DNA of 64,000 nt, taken from NCBI GenBank assembly GCA_049889815.1, contig JBMHCR010000013.1, positions 1-64,000 of the forward strand, read 5' to 3'. Under the pieces are notes generated by a model. It saw only the letters and a list, made by a program, of their open reading frames with translations, was not told the origin of the DNA and searched no databases. This document shows positions 42,199 to 50,719 of the stretch, in pieces. This DNA comes from JBPOFY01 sp049889815. Its GTDB lineage: Bacteria > Verrucomicrobiota > Verrucomicrobiia > Opitutales > Coraliomargaritaceae. The position numbers and the translations under genes are program-made. Position 1 is the first letter of the stretch. Each line of letters opens with the position of its first letter.

Positions 42199-42287
42199 TA
42201 TTTGGAGGTGAGGGCGTTACTGACATCCGTAAAATTGAACCGCCCGCTCCCTTTTCGCTCTCCGAGCTTCGCTGGACAGGTCGCTTG

Positions 42288-42393
42288 AGAACGCAGAGAG
42301 GCTGATTTCGATGTTATCCAAATTTTCCCACCTCGCTGCTTCGCGTGCAACTATCTCTTCCTTTCTCAGCGTCCTCGGTGTTCTCTGCGGTTA
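42288..42393. repeat. ACGCAGAG-type intergenic repeat, inverted pair
   Basis: GAACGCAGAGAGG at 42288 is roughly the reverse complement of the TTCTCTGCGGTTA that ends a block (starting TCTCAGCGTCCTCGG) at 42364-42393. Sequences of this style recur in intergenic DNA of many unrelated bacterial phyla. It may be a decayed mobile repeat. Confidence 0.5.
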
Positions 42394-42427
42394 ATTCCTC
42401 GATGGTTTGAGCTTACAATGACGATCT

Positions 42428-42451
42428 AGATTAGGATTACGATTAAGATTC
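42428..42451 (+). repeat. GATTAN-type intergenic repeat, copy 7
   Basis: AGATTAGGATTACGATTA followed by AGATTC: four consecutive GATTA-type units in hexamer phase, the cleanest copy in the window. It lies about 65 bases before trpA. Confidence 0.75.
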
Positions 42452-42515
42452 AATTTCGGATCACACCCGTTCTCCCATTTAAGCCTTCCCACTTTCAAAC
42501 AATTCACTTTGCTAC

Positions 42516-43328
42516 ATGCCCATGTCTCGTATTGAACAAGCTTTTGCTATAGCACGTGCAGAAAATCGCGCCGCTTTTGTTGCCTACATTTGCGCAGGAG
42601 ATCCCGACTTTGAAACTTCGCTAAAAGCCGCAAAGGCGCTCCTTGAGAATGGTGTGGATATACTCGAGCTGGGTGTGCCGTTCTCGGACCCACTTGCGGA
42701 TGGCTTGACGAATCAGCTCGCGGCTCAGCGCGCTCTGGAGAGCAATATCAACGGCGAGCGTGTGCTCGATCTTGTGCGTGCTATTCGTGAGTTCAGCGAT
42801 GTGCCGATCCTATTTTACACCTATTACAACCTGGTTTACGCACAGGGGAGTGATGTTTACGCAGAAAAAGCCAAGGCTGTCGGAGTGGATGGGTTGCTGA
42901 CGCTCGACCTGCCACCAGAGGAAGCAGGTGAGCACCTTGCCGCCTGTGAAAAACACGGCCTCGCGACTGTCTGCATTGTTGCACCGACCACGCCCGATTC
43001 TCGTATCGATCTCATCTGCAAGGCCACCACGGGTTTTGTATATTATGTTTCGCGCGAAGGAGTCACTGGCGAGCAAGCTTCCATGTCCGACGGCATTCGC
43101 GATCGCGTTGAAGTGATCAAGCAACACACCGACCTTCCAGTGGTTGTCGGCTTTGGCATTTCCACTGCCGATCACGTGAAAACCGTTGCCCAAGCTGCGG
43201 ATGGCGTCGTTGTCGGTAGCTCGATTGTCAATTGTATCGCTGAAAACTTGGGCGATACTGATGCAATAACCGCTGCGTTGGTCGCGAAGATGCAGTCGCT
43301 GATTGCGGACTCTACCTTGGCTAAATAG
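42516..43328 (+). CDS. trpA: Tryptophan synthase alpha subunit
   Basis: This 270-residue TIM-barrel enzyme cleaves indole-3-glycerol phosphate to indole and glyceraldehyde 3-phosphate. Catalytic Glu51 (ILELGVPFSDPLADG) and Asp62 are both present, as are FVAYICAGDPDFETSLKAAK, LPPEEAGEHLAACEKHGLAT, YYVSREGVTGEQ and the phosphate-binding VVGFGISTADHV and VVGSSIV. Normally trpA follows trpB, but here it stands alone. An internal ATG at 42522 (MSRIEQAF) is an alternative start. Confidence 0.95.
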   Translation: MPMSRIEQAFAIARAENRAAFVAYICAGDPDFETSLKAAKALLENGVDILELGVPFSDPLADGLTNQLAAQRALESNINGERVLDLVRAIREFSDVPILFYTYYNLVYAQGSDVYAEKAKAVGVDGLLTLDLPPEEAGEHLAACEKHGLATVCIVAPTTPDSRIDLICKATTGFVYYVSREGVTGEQASMSDGIRDRVEVIKQHTDLPVVVGFGISTADHVKTVAQAADGVVVGSSIVNCIAENLGDTDAITAALVAKMQSLIADSTLAK

Positions 43329-43342
43329 TTGAGAAGGTTATT

Positions 43343-43367
43343 GTAGAGGCGGCCTTTACTGGTTGCC
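43343..43367 (+). repeat. Possible REP-like arm after trpA
   Basis: GTAGAGGCGGCCTTTACTGG and the following bases resemble the GTAGGAG-type elements at 6094 and 42174 but are more diverged. It lies about 15 bases downstream of trpA. Confidence 0.35.
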
Positions 43368-43578
43368 AACTCGCGCTCTATTTAGAGGCTGGAACCTAGA
43401 TCCATTCTGTCTGTAATCGCAGAGAATCGAGAGAATGTTGGGAATTGGGGTCTATTTTGTAACCAGTCCACCGTCTTTTGGTCTCAAGGAAAGACTCAAG
43501 TAACTAATAAAAAGTTACTTAAAGCGCTTATAAGTAGGTTGTTCACAATAAGATTCATGTATGTTTGGGCTTGACGAG

Positions 43579-43613
43579 TGGGGCAAAATGGGGCAATTTG
43601 GGTCAATTTGGTA
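43579..43613 (+). promoter_or_regulatory. MraZ-box array upstream of the dcw cluster
   Basis: TGGG occurs at 43579, 43589 and 43599, with a degenerate TGGT at 43609: exactly 10-base spacing, ending 14 bases before the mraZ start. MraZ is known to bind TGGGN direct repeats separated by 5-base spacers and to control its own dcw operon. The sequence pattern and position agree; binding is inferred. Confidence 0.75.
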
Positions 43614-43626
43614 AACTATTGAACGA

Positions 43627-44088
43627 ATGGCGCTCTTAAAAGCAGGATTATTTGTGGGGACACACCGCCACAATTTGGACGACAAAGGTCGCCTCACGAT
43701 TCCGTCTGCCTGGCGTCCAGAGGCTAATTCTGACCAGAACTCCTTCCTCGCGCTGCCCAATCCCAGTGGCTATGTGACAGTCTATCCGCCAAAGATGATC
43801 GCCCAGCTTGAGGAGCGCATTTCCCAGATCAGCCTTGGTGACCTCGAAGGTCAAAAAGCAGTAGAAGATCTGATGTCCATGGCGCACAGCTTTTCCTGTG
43901 ATAAGCAGGGGCGCATCAACCTGAACGATAAGCTGATTCTGCACGCGAAGATCGAGAAGGGTGCTGTTCTGCTCGGTAAGCTGTCTAGCTTCAGTATCTA
44001 CAGCGAAGAAATCTACAATGCGATTGAAGCCCAGGCGCCGGTCGACGCCGAGTCGCAGGCTGCTGTCTTTAAGCGCTTCGGTCTATAA
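43627..44088 (+). CDS. mraZ: Transcriptional regulator MraZ
   Basis: This 153-residue protein has the two AbrB-like MraZ repeats: GTHRHNLDDKGRLTIPSAWR near the start and FSCDKQGRINLNDKLILHAK in the second half. MraZ forms rings and binds repeats in front of the dcw operon, which it usually represses. It is the first gene of the cluster and has a matching 10-base-spaced TGGG array just upstream. The next gene is a small unknown ORF rather than rsmH, which is unusual. Confidence 0.95.
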   Translation: MALLKAGLFVGTHRHNLDDKGRLTIPSAWRPEANSDQNSFLALPNPSGYVTVYPPKMIAQLEERISQISLGDLEGQKAVEDLMSMAHSFSCDKQGRINLNDKLILHAKIEKGAVLLGKLSSFSIYSEEIYNAIEAQAPVDAESQAAVFKRFGL

Positions 44089-44106
44089 CCCACACGACTG
44101 ATTTAT

Positions 44107-44346
44107 ATGCCAAGTAAAGTCCTCGAAGCCATCGCCCGCGAAAATTTCCGCAGTTCCGGTTATATCACCCACCCACGAAACGAGCGACCTGTCTCCTGGA
44201 CCTTTTCCAAGCCCCCTTCCAGTCCATCTTTTTACACAACAGACGCCGTCCGCGGCGCACTGCGCCGCCGTGAGCGCGCACTAACCCGCCAACAAGCCAA
44301 ACCTACTTTACTTCAGTCCTGCCTCAATGCTCTCTTCCATCGATGA
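44107..44346 (+). CDS. Small basic protein between mraZ and rsmH, unknown function
   Basis: This 79-residue product (start MPSKVLEAIARENFRSSGYI; later RGALRRRERALTRQQAKPTL) is basic, with no membrane helix or recognised domain. It starts 18 bases after mraZ and overlaps the rsmH start by 20 bases, so translation would be coupled. That tight fit on the coding strand supports a real gene, though no homologue could be named. A role in division or wall synthesis is only suggested by position. Confidence 0.55.
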   Translation: MPSKVLEAIARENFRSSGYITHPRNERPVSWTFSKPPSSPSFYTTDAVRGALRRRERALTRQQAKPTLLQSCLNALFHR

Positions 44347-45283
44347 CACTTTAACGCCCGCCGCTTCAAGTGGTCACGTTCCAGTCTTGCTCGCTGAGAC
44401 TCTGGAACTGTTGGCTCCGCGCGCAGGTGCAAAGATACTCGATGGCACATTCGGTGGCGGTGGCCATACGCGAAAAATCCTAGAGGCTGCAGATGGTGTC
44501 TCTGTTGTGGCATTGGATCGCGATCCTGCCGCTATCGAGCGTTCTGCAATTTTAAAGAATGAATTTGGTGATCGTTTTCGCATCTACCAAATCAATTTCG
44601 GTGACCTCGCTGATTTAGATGAGACTGGTTTTGATGGTATCCTGTTCGATTTTGGACTGTCCTCATTCCAATTAGACACAGTTGAGCGCGGTTTTTCTTT
44701 CCGGTCAGACGCTCCAGCAGACATGCGTATGAATCCAGACGAAGGGATTAGCGCTGCAGAATTTCTAGAAACCGCCGCCGAAGAATCGCTCATCCGCGCG
44801 GTGCGCAATTATGGCGAAGAGAAACGCTGGCGCAAGGTGATCGAGGCCATCGTCAAAGCACGTGGCACTGGTCGTTTACAACGCACATCGTCTTTGGCGG
44901 AGTTGGTTTCTGAGGCAGTCGGAGCGACACCTCGTGGGCGCAAAGCAGTGCACCCCGCAACACGCACATTTCAGGGTATTAGGGTTGAGATAAATGATGA
45001 GTTGAGAGCGATCGAGCGCGGCTTGCCCGCTGCGTTCGATCGTCTCCTATCAGATGGTGTGCTCGCCGCGATCAGCTTTCACTCGCTCGAGGACCGCATC
45101 GTAAAACGTTTCTGTCGGAAGATGGCCGGTCGTCCGGAGCATTCTGGCGATCATCGCACTCAGGACCAACGTGTTGTGCTCGCGAAGATGATCTCCACCC
45201 GTCCCATTGCGCCAAGCGAGGAAGAAATTCGCATCAACCCCCGTAGTCGTAGCTCACGTCTGCGTGCGATCCGCAAACTTTAA
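44327..45283 (+). CDS. rsmH: 16S rRNA (cytosine(1402)-N(4))-methyltransferase
   Basis: This 318-residue SAM-dependent enzyme, formerly MraW, methylates C1402 in the decoding site. It shows HVPVLLAETLELLAPRAGAK, the SAM-binding ILDGTFGGGGHTRKILEA, DFGLSSFQLDTVERGFSFR, NYGEEKRWRKVIEAIVKAR, ATRTFQGIRVEINDELRAIE and AISFHSLEDRIVKRFCR. The length and gene position after mraZ are standard. Confidence 0.96.
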   Translation: MLSSIDDTLTPAASSGHVPVLLAETLELLAPRAGAKILDGTFGGGGHTRKILEAADGVSVVALDRDPAAIERSAILKNEFGDRFRIYQINFGDLADLDETGFDGILFDFGLSSFQLDTVERGFSFRSDAPADMRMNPDEGISAAEFLETAAEESLIRAVRNYGEEKRWRKVIEAIVKARGTGRLQRTSSLAELVSEAVGATPRGRKAVHPATRTFQGIRVEINDELRAIERGLPAAFDRLLSDGVLAAISFHSLEDRIVKRFCRKMAGRPEHSGDHRTQDQRVVLAKMISTRPIAPSEEEIRINPRSRSSRLRAIRKL

Positions 45284-45301
45284 TAAACAGCTAAGCCTAC
45301 T

Positions 45302-45679
45302 ATGAACAATATGTCATCCCAAACTCGTAAACAGATCTACCTCTTGGTGGTCTCAATGATCGCTATCACCGTGATGAGCGCGTTCGCAATCGTGTGGATG
45401 CAGCAACAGATCTCGAGCACGGCCCAAAACAGTAAAGAGAACGAGGCAGTGCTCGCTGAGACGGTCCGTAAACTTCGTTACCTCGATGAGCGAATTGCTA
45501 CAATGCACCAACCAGTCGTCCTCCAAGGTAAAGTAGCGGGCGTTCTTCGCCCATCTATGGACAGTCAAATTGTTTGGGTGAACGAGCGAAACGTTGATAC
45601 CGGCCGAGCATATGCGCTGTCCGCGCCTTATGAAGTTTCCATCGATTTGGCTCTCCTTGATTACGATTCGCAACGTTAG
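45302..45679 (+). CDS. FtsL-like small membrane protein
   Basis: This 125-residue protein has one N-terminal membrane helix (IYLLVVSMIAITVMSAFAIV), then a coiled-coil-like stretch (QQQISSTAQNSKENEAVLAE, TVRKLRYLDERI) and a short C-terminal domain. FtsL is poorly conserved, but this topology and the position between rsmH and ftsI are those of FtsL, which with FtsB and FtsQ activates septal wall synthesis. The call rests on position and topology. The first ATG (45302) is used; a second lies three codons on. Confidence 0.6.
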   Translation: MNNMSSQTRKQIYLLVVSMIAITVMSAFAIVWMQQQISSTAQNSKENEAVLAETVRKLRYLDERIATMHQPVVLQGKVAGVLRPSMDSQIVWVNERNVDTGRAYALSAPYEVSIDLALLDYDSQR

Positions 45680-45691
45680 CGAACCAGCCAC

Positions 45692-45904
45692 TTGAAACAC
45701 GCGCCAACCATGCACATCACGTCCAGTTATTATCGATGCCGGCAGCACAAAGAAAGGTCAGCTCTGAAAGTGCGGATAGCGCAAGTCTCCGAACAGAGGT
45801 ATTGTGAGTCGCCCGCTTCGCCGAAGCCGCTAAGTCCTTCAACACAAACACTAGAACGTCTGGCTGAACGTTATAAACAAAGCCCAAAGCAACATCTCGC
45901 CTAG
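45692..45904 (+). CDS. Small ORF between the ftsL-like gene and ftsI, doubtful
   Basis: A 70-codon frame with a TTG start (or 64 codons from the ATG at 45710) fills the gap before ftsI and ends 9 bases from it. The product is basic, with three cysteines, and has no recognised domain or membrane helix. Its place on the coding strand of a tight operon is the only support. It could be non-coding spacer. Confidence 0.3.
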   Translation: MKHAPTMHITSSYYRCRQHKERSALKVRIAQVSEQRYCESPASPKPLSPSTQTLERLAERYKQSPKQHLA

Positions 45905-45913
45905 TTCCATTTT

Positions 45914-47722
45914 ATGAGTAAAGCCTTCGTTTGCAGTTATCGCGCATCGCTTGTCTCGTGTGCAATCGCATTCGCATTTTGCGTGCTGCTTGGTCGTCTG
46001 TTTTATTTACACGTGTGGGAGCAGGATGAACTCATGGCCCACGTCGAAGGCAATCGCAAGATGATCAAGGTTGTGGAAGCACGGCGCGGTAACATCGTCG
46101 ATTCTCGTGGTAACTTGCTCGCCACTACCCGCACGGCATACGATGTCGGTGTCGATCCACACGTTTTTGACGAAAAGGATCGCGCGAAGCTTTCTCAACT
46201 TGCTGAGGTTCTTGGGCAACCGCTCGAAGATATTGAACGCCGCGTAGATACCAAGATGCGGAAGGGTCGCGAGCATGCTAAAGAAGTGCGGTTGATTCGT
46301 TGGGCTCCACTAGCCAAGGGTGTAGATGAAGCTACTCACGACGTGGTCAAAGCGCTCAATATTCGTGGCGTGTATGGAAATAGTAAATACACTCGCACCT
46401 ATCCCGCATCCAAACTTGCTGCCCATGTTCTTGGCTACGTGAATAAAGAAGAGACGCCAGTAACAGGCATCGAGCGTTTCTTTGATTATTATCTTCGTGG
46501 TCAAGATGGCTGGCGTGAAACAGAAAAAGATGGTAAGCGCCGTGAGCTGGCGGAATTTTGCGAGCGTGAAGTTGAGCCGTCCGATGGTCTGAATGTAGAG
46601 CTGAGTATTGATCTTATGGTTCAACACATTGTTGAAGCCGAGATAGCAAATTTGGCTGAAAAATATGACCCGAACGGTGTCAGTGTCATTGTTAGCGAGC
46701 CTTCAACCGGCGCGATTCTGGCGATGGCGAACTACCCAACCTACGACCCAAACGAGTTCTACAATACGCAGAAGTATCCAATCGATACACAGAGAAACCG
46801 TTCACTCACTGACATATACGAGCCAGGATCGACCTTTAAAATCGTGTCCGCCGCAGCAGTCTTAAACGAGGGCCTAGTCAATCCAGACGATGTCTTTCAA
46901 ACTGGAGTGGCACGGGTGAGCTACAAAGGCCGCACATTGAAACTTCCGAGTGATCACCACGTCTACGAGAAACTCACCGCTCATGAGATTGTAGTGAAGT
47001 CCAGCAACCGCGGTGCAGCCCATTTTGGAATGATGCTTGGTGAAAATCGACTGTACGATTACGCCGCTGCATTTGGCTTCGGCGAGAAGACCGGCTGTGA
47101 TCTCGGTGGCGAGGTTTCTGGCACTTTGCACAAAGTTCAAAATTGGGATGGCTTGACTATCACACGTTTGCCGATGGGGCACGCAATCAGCGCCACGCCG
47201 ATGCAGGTGCACAAAGCGACGTCGGTGATCGCCAACAATGGTGTGCTCATGGAGCCACTGCTGACGAAACGTATTTTTGATTCCGAAGGAAATGATGTGA
47301 TTCGTTTTAATCCAAAGGCGAAGCGTCGCGTTGTTTCGACTGAAGTAGCTGCAACCATCAGTGAGATGCTCGCTGCAGTTGTTGGCGAAAAAGGCACCGC
47401 GCGTAAAGCTGCTATAGAGCACTACATGGTCGCTGGTAAGACGGGCACTACCCAGAAAATCGTGAGTGGCCAATACTCGCACCAACACCATGTCGCATCT
47501 TTCAGTGGATTTTTCCCCGCCGATAATCCTGCGCTCGTTATTACTGTCGTTGTCGATGAGCCGAAGTTCAATGGCACAGGCTACGGTGGTTCCGTTGCGG
47601 CACCGGCATTTCGTAATATAGCCGAAGCATGCATCGCATATCTAGGAATTCGTTCTTCACGACAAGACATTGCTTTCCAACCAACTTTCCCGTATGATCG
47701 GACCCGCCGAATTGCAAATTAG
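45914..47722 (+). CDS. ftsI: Division-specific transpeptidase FtsI (PBP3)
   Basis: This 602-residue class B penicillin-binding protein cross-links septal peptidoglycan. It has an N-terminal membrane helix (LVSCAIAFAFCVLLGRLFYL), a PBP dimer domain beginning EARRGNIVDSRGNLLATTRT, and a transpeptidase domain with SxxK in EPGSTFKIVSA (Ser about 305), SxN in VKSSNRGA (about 362) and KTG in VAGKTGTTQK (about 511). The C-terminal part is short, with no PASTA domains. It works with the neighbouring FtsW. Confidence 0.95.
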   Translation: MSKAFVCSYRASLVSCAIAFAFCVLLGRLFYLHVWEQDELMAHVEGNRKMIKVVEARRGNIVDSRGNLLATTRTAYDVGVDPHVFDEKDRAKLSQLAEVLGQPLEDIERRVDTKMRKGREHAKEVRLIRWAPLAKGVDEATHDVVKALNIRGVYGNSKYTRTYPASKLAAHVLGYVNKEETPVTGIERFFDYYLRGQDGWRETEKDGKRRELAEFCEREVEPSDGLNVELSIDLMVQHIVEAEIANLAEKYDPNGVSVIVSEPSTGAILAMANYPTYDPNEFYNTQKYPIDTQRNRSLTDIYEPGSTFKIVSAAAVLNEGLVNPDDVFQTGVARVSYKGRTLKLPSDHHVYEKLTAHEIVVKSSNRGAAHFGMMLGENRLYDYAAAFGFGEKTGCDLGGEVSGTLHKVQNWDGLTITRLPMGHAISATPMQVHKATSVIANNGVLMEPLLTKRIFDSEGNDVIRFNPKAKRRVVSTEVAATISEMLAAVVGEKGTARKAAIEHYMVAGKTGTTQKIVSGQYSHQHHVASFSGFFPADNPALVITVVVDEPKFNGTGYGGSVAAPAFRNIAEACIAYLGIRSSRQDIAFQPTFPYDRTRRIAN

Positions 47723-47807
47723 CACATTACTTTCCACCGCGAGCTCACGCCAATCGTATTCCCGAACAAACGCTGCGAACCTTTTCCAAGGTGATCGCCG
47801 TCCAACG

Positions 47808-49277
47808 ATGAATCCTCGTCTTTCGCAGTTACTTCAATCTGTCGAAGTGTGCGATCATCGTGAACAAAACGATTCTGAAGTGACATGCTTAATTACCGAT
47901 AGTCGGCGTGTCGTTTCGGGTGCATTATTTTTTGCGATTGGAGGTCTGCGCACAAATGGAAATTTATATATTGAAGAGGCAGTCGATCGTGGCGCGGTCG
48001 CTGTCATTACTGAACAAGACCTGGGCGCTTATTTTCCCATCGATTTTGTAAAGGTTCGTGATGTGCGACAGGCGCTAGCTGAAATTTCCAGAGAGTTCTA
48101 CGGGCGTCCCGACGAGCAATTACGTATTGCAGGGATTACAGGAACCAACGGTAAGACGACTGTTTCCATGCTCACTCAGCATTTAATCGGTGGTAGTGAT
48201 CAAGTTGGCTTAGTTGGCACCGTTCGTTATGATATCGGAAAGCGTACACTGCCGTCTTTTCGCACCACGCCAGAGTCTGTCGACACCTTTGCTTTGCTAT
48301 CACAGATGGTTTCCAATGCTTGTGAGGATTGTGTGATGGAAGTCAGTTCGCATGGTATCGATCAGAAGCGCGTCTACGGTTTGGATATAGATGTTGCAGC
48401 GTTTTTGAATCTTACGCGGGATCACATCGATTACCACAAAACCATGGAGGCCTATTATTCTGTGAAGAGATGTCTTTTCACAGGAGCGATTGGTTCCGTA
48501 CCGAAGGCCGCGGTGATCAATGTCGATTGTCCGTATGGGAAACGTCTATGCGGTGAGGTGCCTGAGAGTTTAGCAGTGGTTACTTTTGGTATGAGTACAA
48601 AAGCAGATATCCGCGCGGAAGATGTTCGGCTTTTCGCGGATCGCACTGAATTTACACTTTTATGGGAGGAGGAGCAGAGGCTGGTGGTATCACCTTTATT
48701 GGGACGCTATAATGTGAGTAATTTGCTGGCTTCTTTAGCGATCGGACAGGCCAAAGGTTATAACATGATTGTGATGCTCGAGCGCCTTTCAGATTTTCAT
48801 GGTGTGCCCGGTCGTATGGAGTCAGTAAAAGCAGAACTACCATTTAACGTGATTGTTGATTACGCGCATACCGACGATGCTTTGAATCTTGCCTGCGAAA
48901 CGTTGACAGAAATAACTAAAGGAAAACTGATCGTTGTGTTCGGCTGTGGTGGAGATCGCGACCGCTCTAAGCGCGCGCCGATGCTTCAAGTTGCACTAGA
49001 TGGTGCAGATCAGGTCTTTGTAACTTCAGATAATCCGCGCACTGAAAATATAGAACAAATTTTCGGTGATATGCACGAGGCATCTGGCTCTGAAAAGGCC
49101 CAGTTTGTCGAAGATCGAAAGCGCGCGATATCGCTTGCATTGGATGCTGCCGACGAAGGCGATTGCGTGTTGATCGCTGGAAAAGGGCACGAAACCTTTC
49201 AGGAGTTTGATGGCTCTGTCACTCCATTTGATGATGCGCAGGTCGCGCGTGAGCTTCTCGATCTTAAGGGCTACTGA
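47808..49277 (+). CDS. murE: UDP-MurNAc-tripeptide synthetase, meso-DAP type
   Basis: This 489-residue Mur ligase adds the third stem-peptide residue. It shows the ATP loop GITGTNGKTTVSMLTQHL (about 114), the carbamylated-Lys region and VDYAHTDDALNLACETL, and CGGDRDRSKRAPMLQVAL. The specificity motif is DNPR in VTSDNPRTENIEQI (about 408), which marks meso-diaminopimelate rather than lysine. The ATG at 47808 (MNPRLSQLLQSV) is used; the frame is open upstream into ftsI, but that part is unlike MurE. Confidence 0.95.
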   Translation: MNPRLSQLLQSVEVCDHREQNDSEVTCLITDSRRVVSGALFFAIGGLRTNGNLYIEEAVDRGAVAVITEQDLGAYFPIDFVKVRDVRQALAEISREFYGRPDEQLRIAGITGTNGKTTVSMLTQHLIGGSDQVGLVGTVRYDIGKRTLPSFRTTPESVDTFALLSQMVSNACEDCVMEVSSHGIDQKRVYGLDIDVAAFLNLTRDHIDYHKTMEAYYSVKRCLFTGAIGSVPKAAVINVDCPYGKRLCGEVPESLAVVTFGMSTKADIRAEDVRLFADRTEFTLLWEEEQRLVVSPLLGRYNVSNLLASLAIGQAKGYNMIVMLERLSDFHGVPGRMESVKAELPFNVIVDYAHTDDALNLACETLTEITKGKLIVVFGCGGDRDRSKRAPMLQVALDGADQVFVTSDNPRTENIEQIFGDMHEASGSEKAQFVEDRKRAISLALDAADEGDCVLIAGKGHETFQEFDGSVTPFDDAQVARELLDLKGY

Positions 49278-49286
49278 TACCGTTAG

Positions 49287-50687
49287 TTGATGATGCGAAC
49301 TTATTCCCCAGACGAGCTTGCCAGTATCACTAGGGGGACTTGGAATGCATTGGCTAAGACTGTCGAGGTGAGAGGTTTTTGCTTTGATGCGCGGCAGATA
49401 AAGCCAGGCAATTGTTTCGTGGCGCTCACCGGTGCTGTGCGTGATGGACACGATTTTGTTGAGCAAGCCAAGAGGGGCGGCGCTTCCGCTGTTCTGGTAG
49501 AGCGTACCTTAGACTTGAATATACCACAGCTTGTAGTAGCTGACTCTTTGTGTGCGCTAGGCGCTCTTGGGGCTGCAGCTCGTAACTCGTTTGATCAGCC
49601 GATTATCGGTGTGACTGGTAGCTGCGGAAAAACGTCTACCAAGGAAATGCTGCGCGTTTTACTCGGCGATTACACGCACGCTACCGCGGGTAATTGGAAT
49701 AATCGAATCGGTGTGCCGATGACCTTGCTGACCCTAGATAGTAAAGCGCACCACTTCGGCGTGATCGAGGCAGGTATCAATCAACCAGGCGAGATGCAGT
49801 TGCTGGGGGAGATGATTCAGGCGGACCTATCGATTGTGACGAACGTTGGACCCGCCCATCTGGAGCTTCTGAAAACGATTGATAATATCGCGGTTGAAAA
49901 AGCACGGCTTGCACAAGGCGCCAGAGAAACATCGCTGGTTGTCATTACGAGCGATCTCTTAAAATATCCTGCTTTTAGTGAGCTCTCCGATCGAGCGATT
50001 GTGCTCTATCCTGAGAGTGAGCAGGCACCGCAGAATGTTCGGCGTGCGATTTGCTATCGGTTATATCCGCGCGAGATCACTCCATTAAGGGCTGGGGCGG
50101 CGAGCGTTTCCCACAAACTAACATTGATCGATTCATCCGTAGCATCGGACTACACGATTTACACTCCAAGCGAAGGTATTGCGACAAACGCTGCGTTGGC
50201 GATTGTCGCGGCTCAAACCCTGGGCGTTTCGATTGCTGACACCCAGCAGCGAATCACCCAATGGCAGCCTGCTTCGAATCGAGGACGAGTCGTAAGGGTT
50301 GGTGATCAAATCTTCTACGTTGACTGCTACAATGCGAACCCGACCTCTTTGTCAGATGCTCTGAAAGCATTTCGTCGGTCAACTCCTGCAGAACAGCCGA
50401 AAGTTTACATTCTCGGCGGGATGAATGAGTTGGGTGAAACGGCGATCGAGCAACATGAAGCGGTCGGCCGGCAACTCAAACTGTCTGCTGGTGACAGCGC
50501 GATTTTCGTAGGGCCACCAGAATTGACTGGGGCGTATGAGCGGGGTGCGCTTACTGCAGGTGTATTACCCGATCAGCTTAAAAAGTCGGAAACGGTTGAA
50601 GCGATTAAATCCGATATTGCTACGTTTAAAGGTGCACTATTTTTAAAGGGCAGTCGCAGCTATCAACTAGAACATTTGCTCCCGTAG
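49287..50687 (+). CDS. murF: UDP-MurNAc-tripeptide--D-Ala-D-Ala ligase
   Basis: This 466-residue Mur ligase adds the D-Ala-D-Ala dipeptide made by Ddl, encoded downstream. Motifs include EVRGFCFDARQIKPGNCFVA, the P-loop GVTGSCGKTSTKEMLRVLLG (about 110), GNWNNRIGVPMTLL, FGVIEAGINQPGEMQLLGEM and IFYVDCYNANPTSLSDALKA. It starts 9 bases after murE. Two adjacent ATGs (49287, 49290) are equally plausible starts. Confidence 0.95.
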   Translation: MMMRTYSPDELASITRGTWNALAKTVEVRGFCFDARQIKPGNCFVALTGAVRDGHDFVEQAKRGGASAVLVERTLDLNIPQLVVADSLCALGALGAAARNSFDQPIIGVTGSCGKTSTKEMLRVLLGDYTHATAGNWNNRIGVPMTLLTLDSKAHHFGVIEAGINQPGEMQLLGEMIQADLSIVTNVGPAHLELLKTIDNIAVEKARLAQGARETSLVVITSDLLKYPAFSELSDRAIVLYPESEQAPQNVRRAICYRLYPREITPLRAGAASVSHKLTLIDSSVASDYTIYTPSEGIATNAALAIVAAQTLGVSIADTQQRITQWQPASNRGRVVRVGDQIFYVDCYNANPTSLSDALKAFRRSTPAEQPKVYILGGMNELGETAIEQHEAVGRQLKLSAGDSAIFVGPPELTGAYERGALTAGVLPDQLKKSETVEAIKSDIATFKGALFLKGSRSYQLEHLLP

Positions 50688-50719
50688 TTTCTAAAAACAT
50701 CTTACTTTCTTTCATCTCC

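Larger units (their letters stand above)
42171..42515. other. 345-base repeat-rich intergenic region upstream of trpA
   Basis: This gap contains, in order, a GTAGGAGAGG-type REP arm (42174-42198), an inverted pair of ACGCAGAG-type repeats (about 42288-42393) and a GATTAN repeat (42428-42451). No coding frame is convincing. The trpA promoter probably lies in the last 60 bases; no trp leader peptide or attenuator was recognised. Confidence 0.6.

Noticed and set aside
46874..47491. 205-codon open frame opposite ftsI
   Set aside because: It is antisense to the transpeptidase domain containing the SxN and KTG motifs; no family resemblance.
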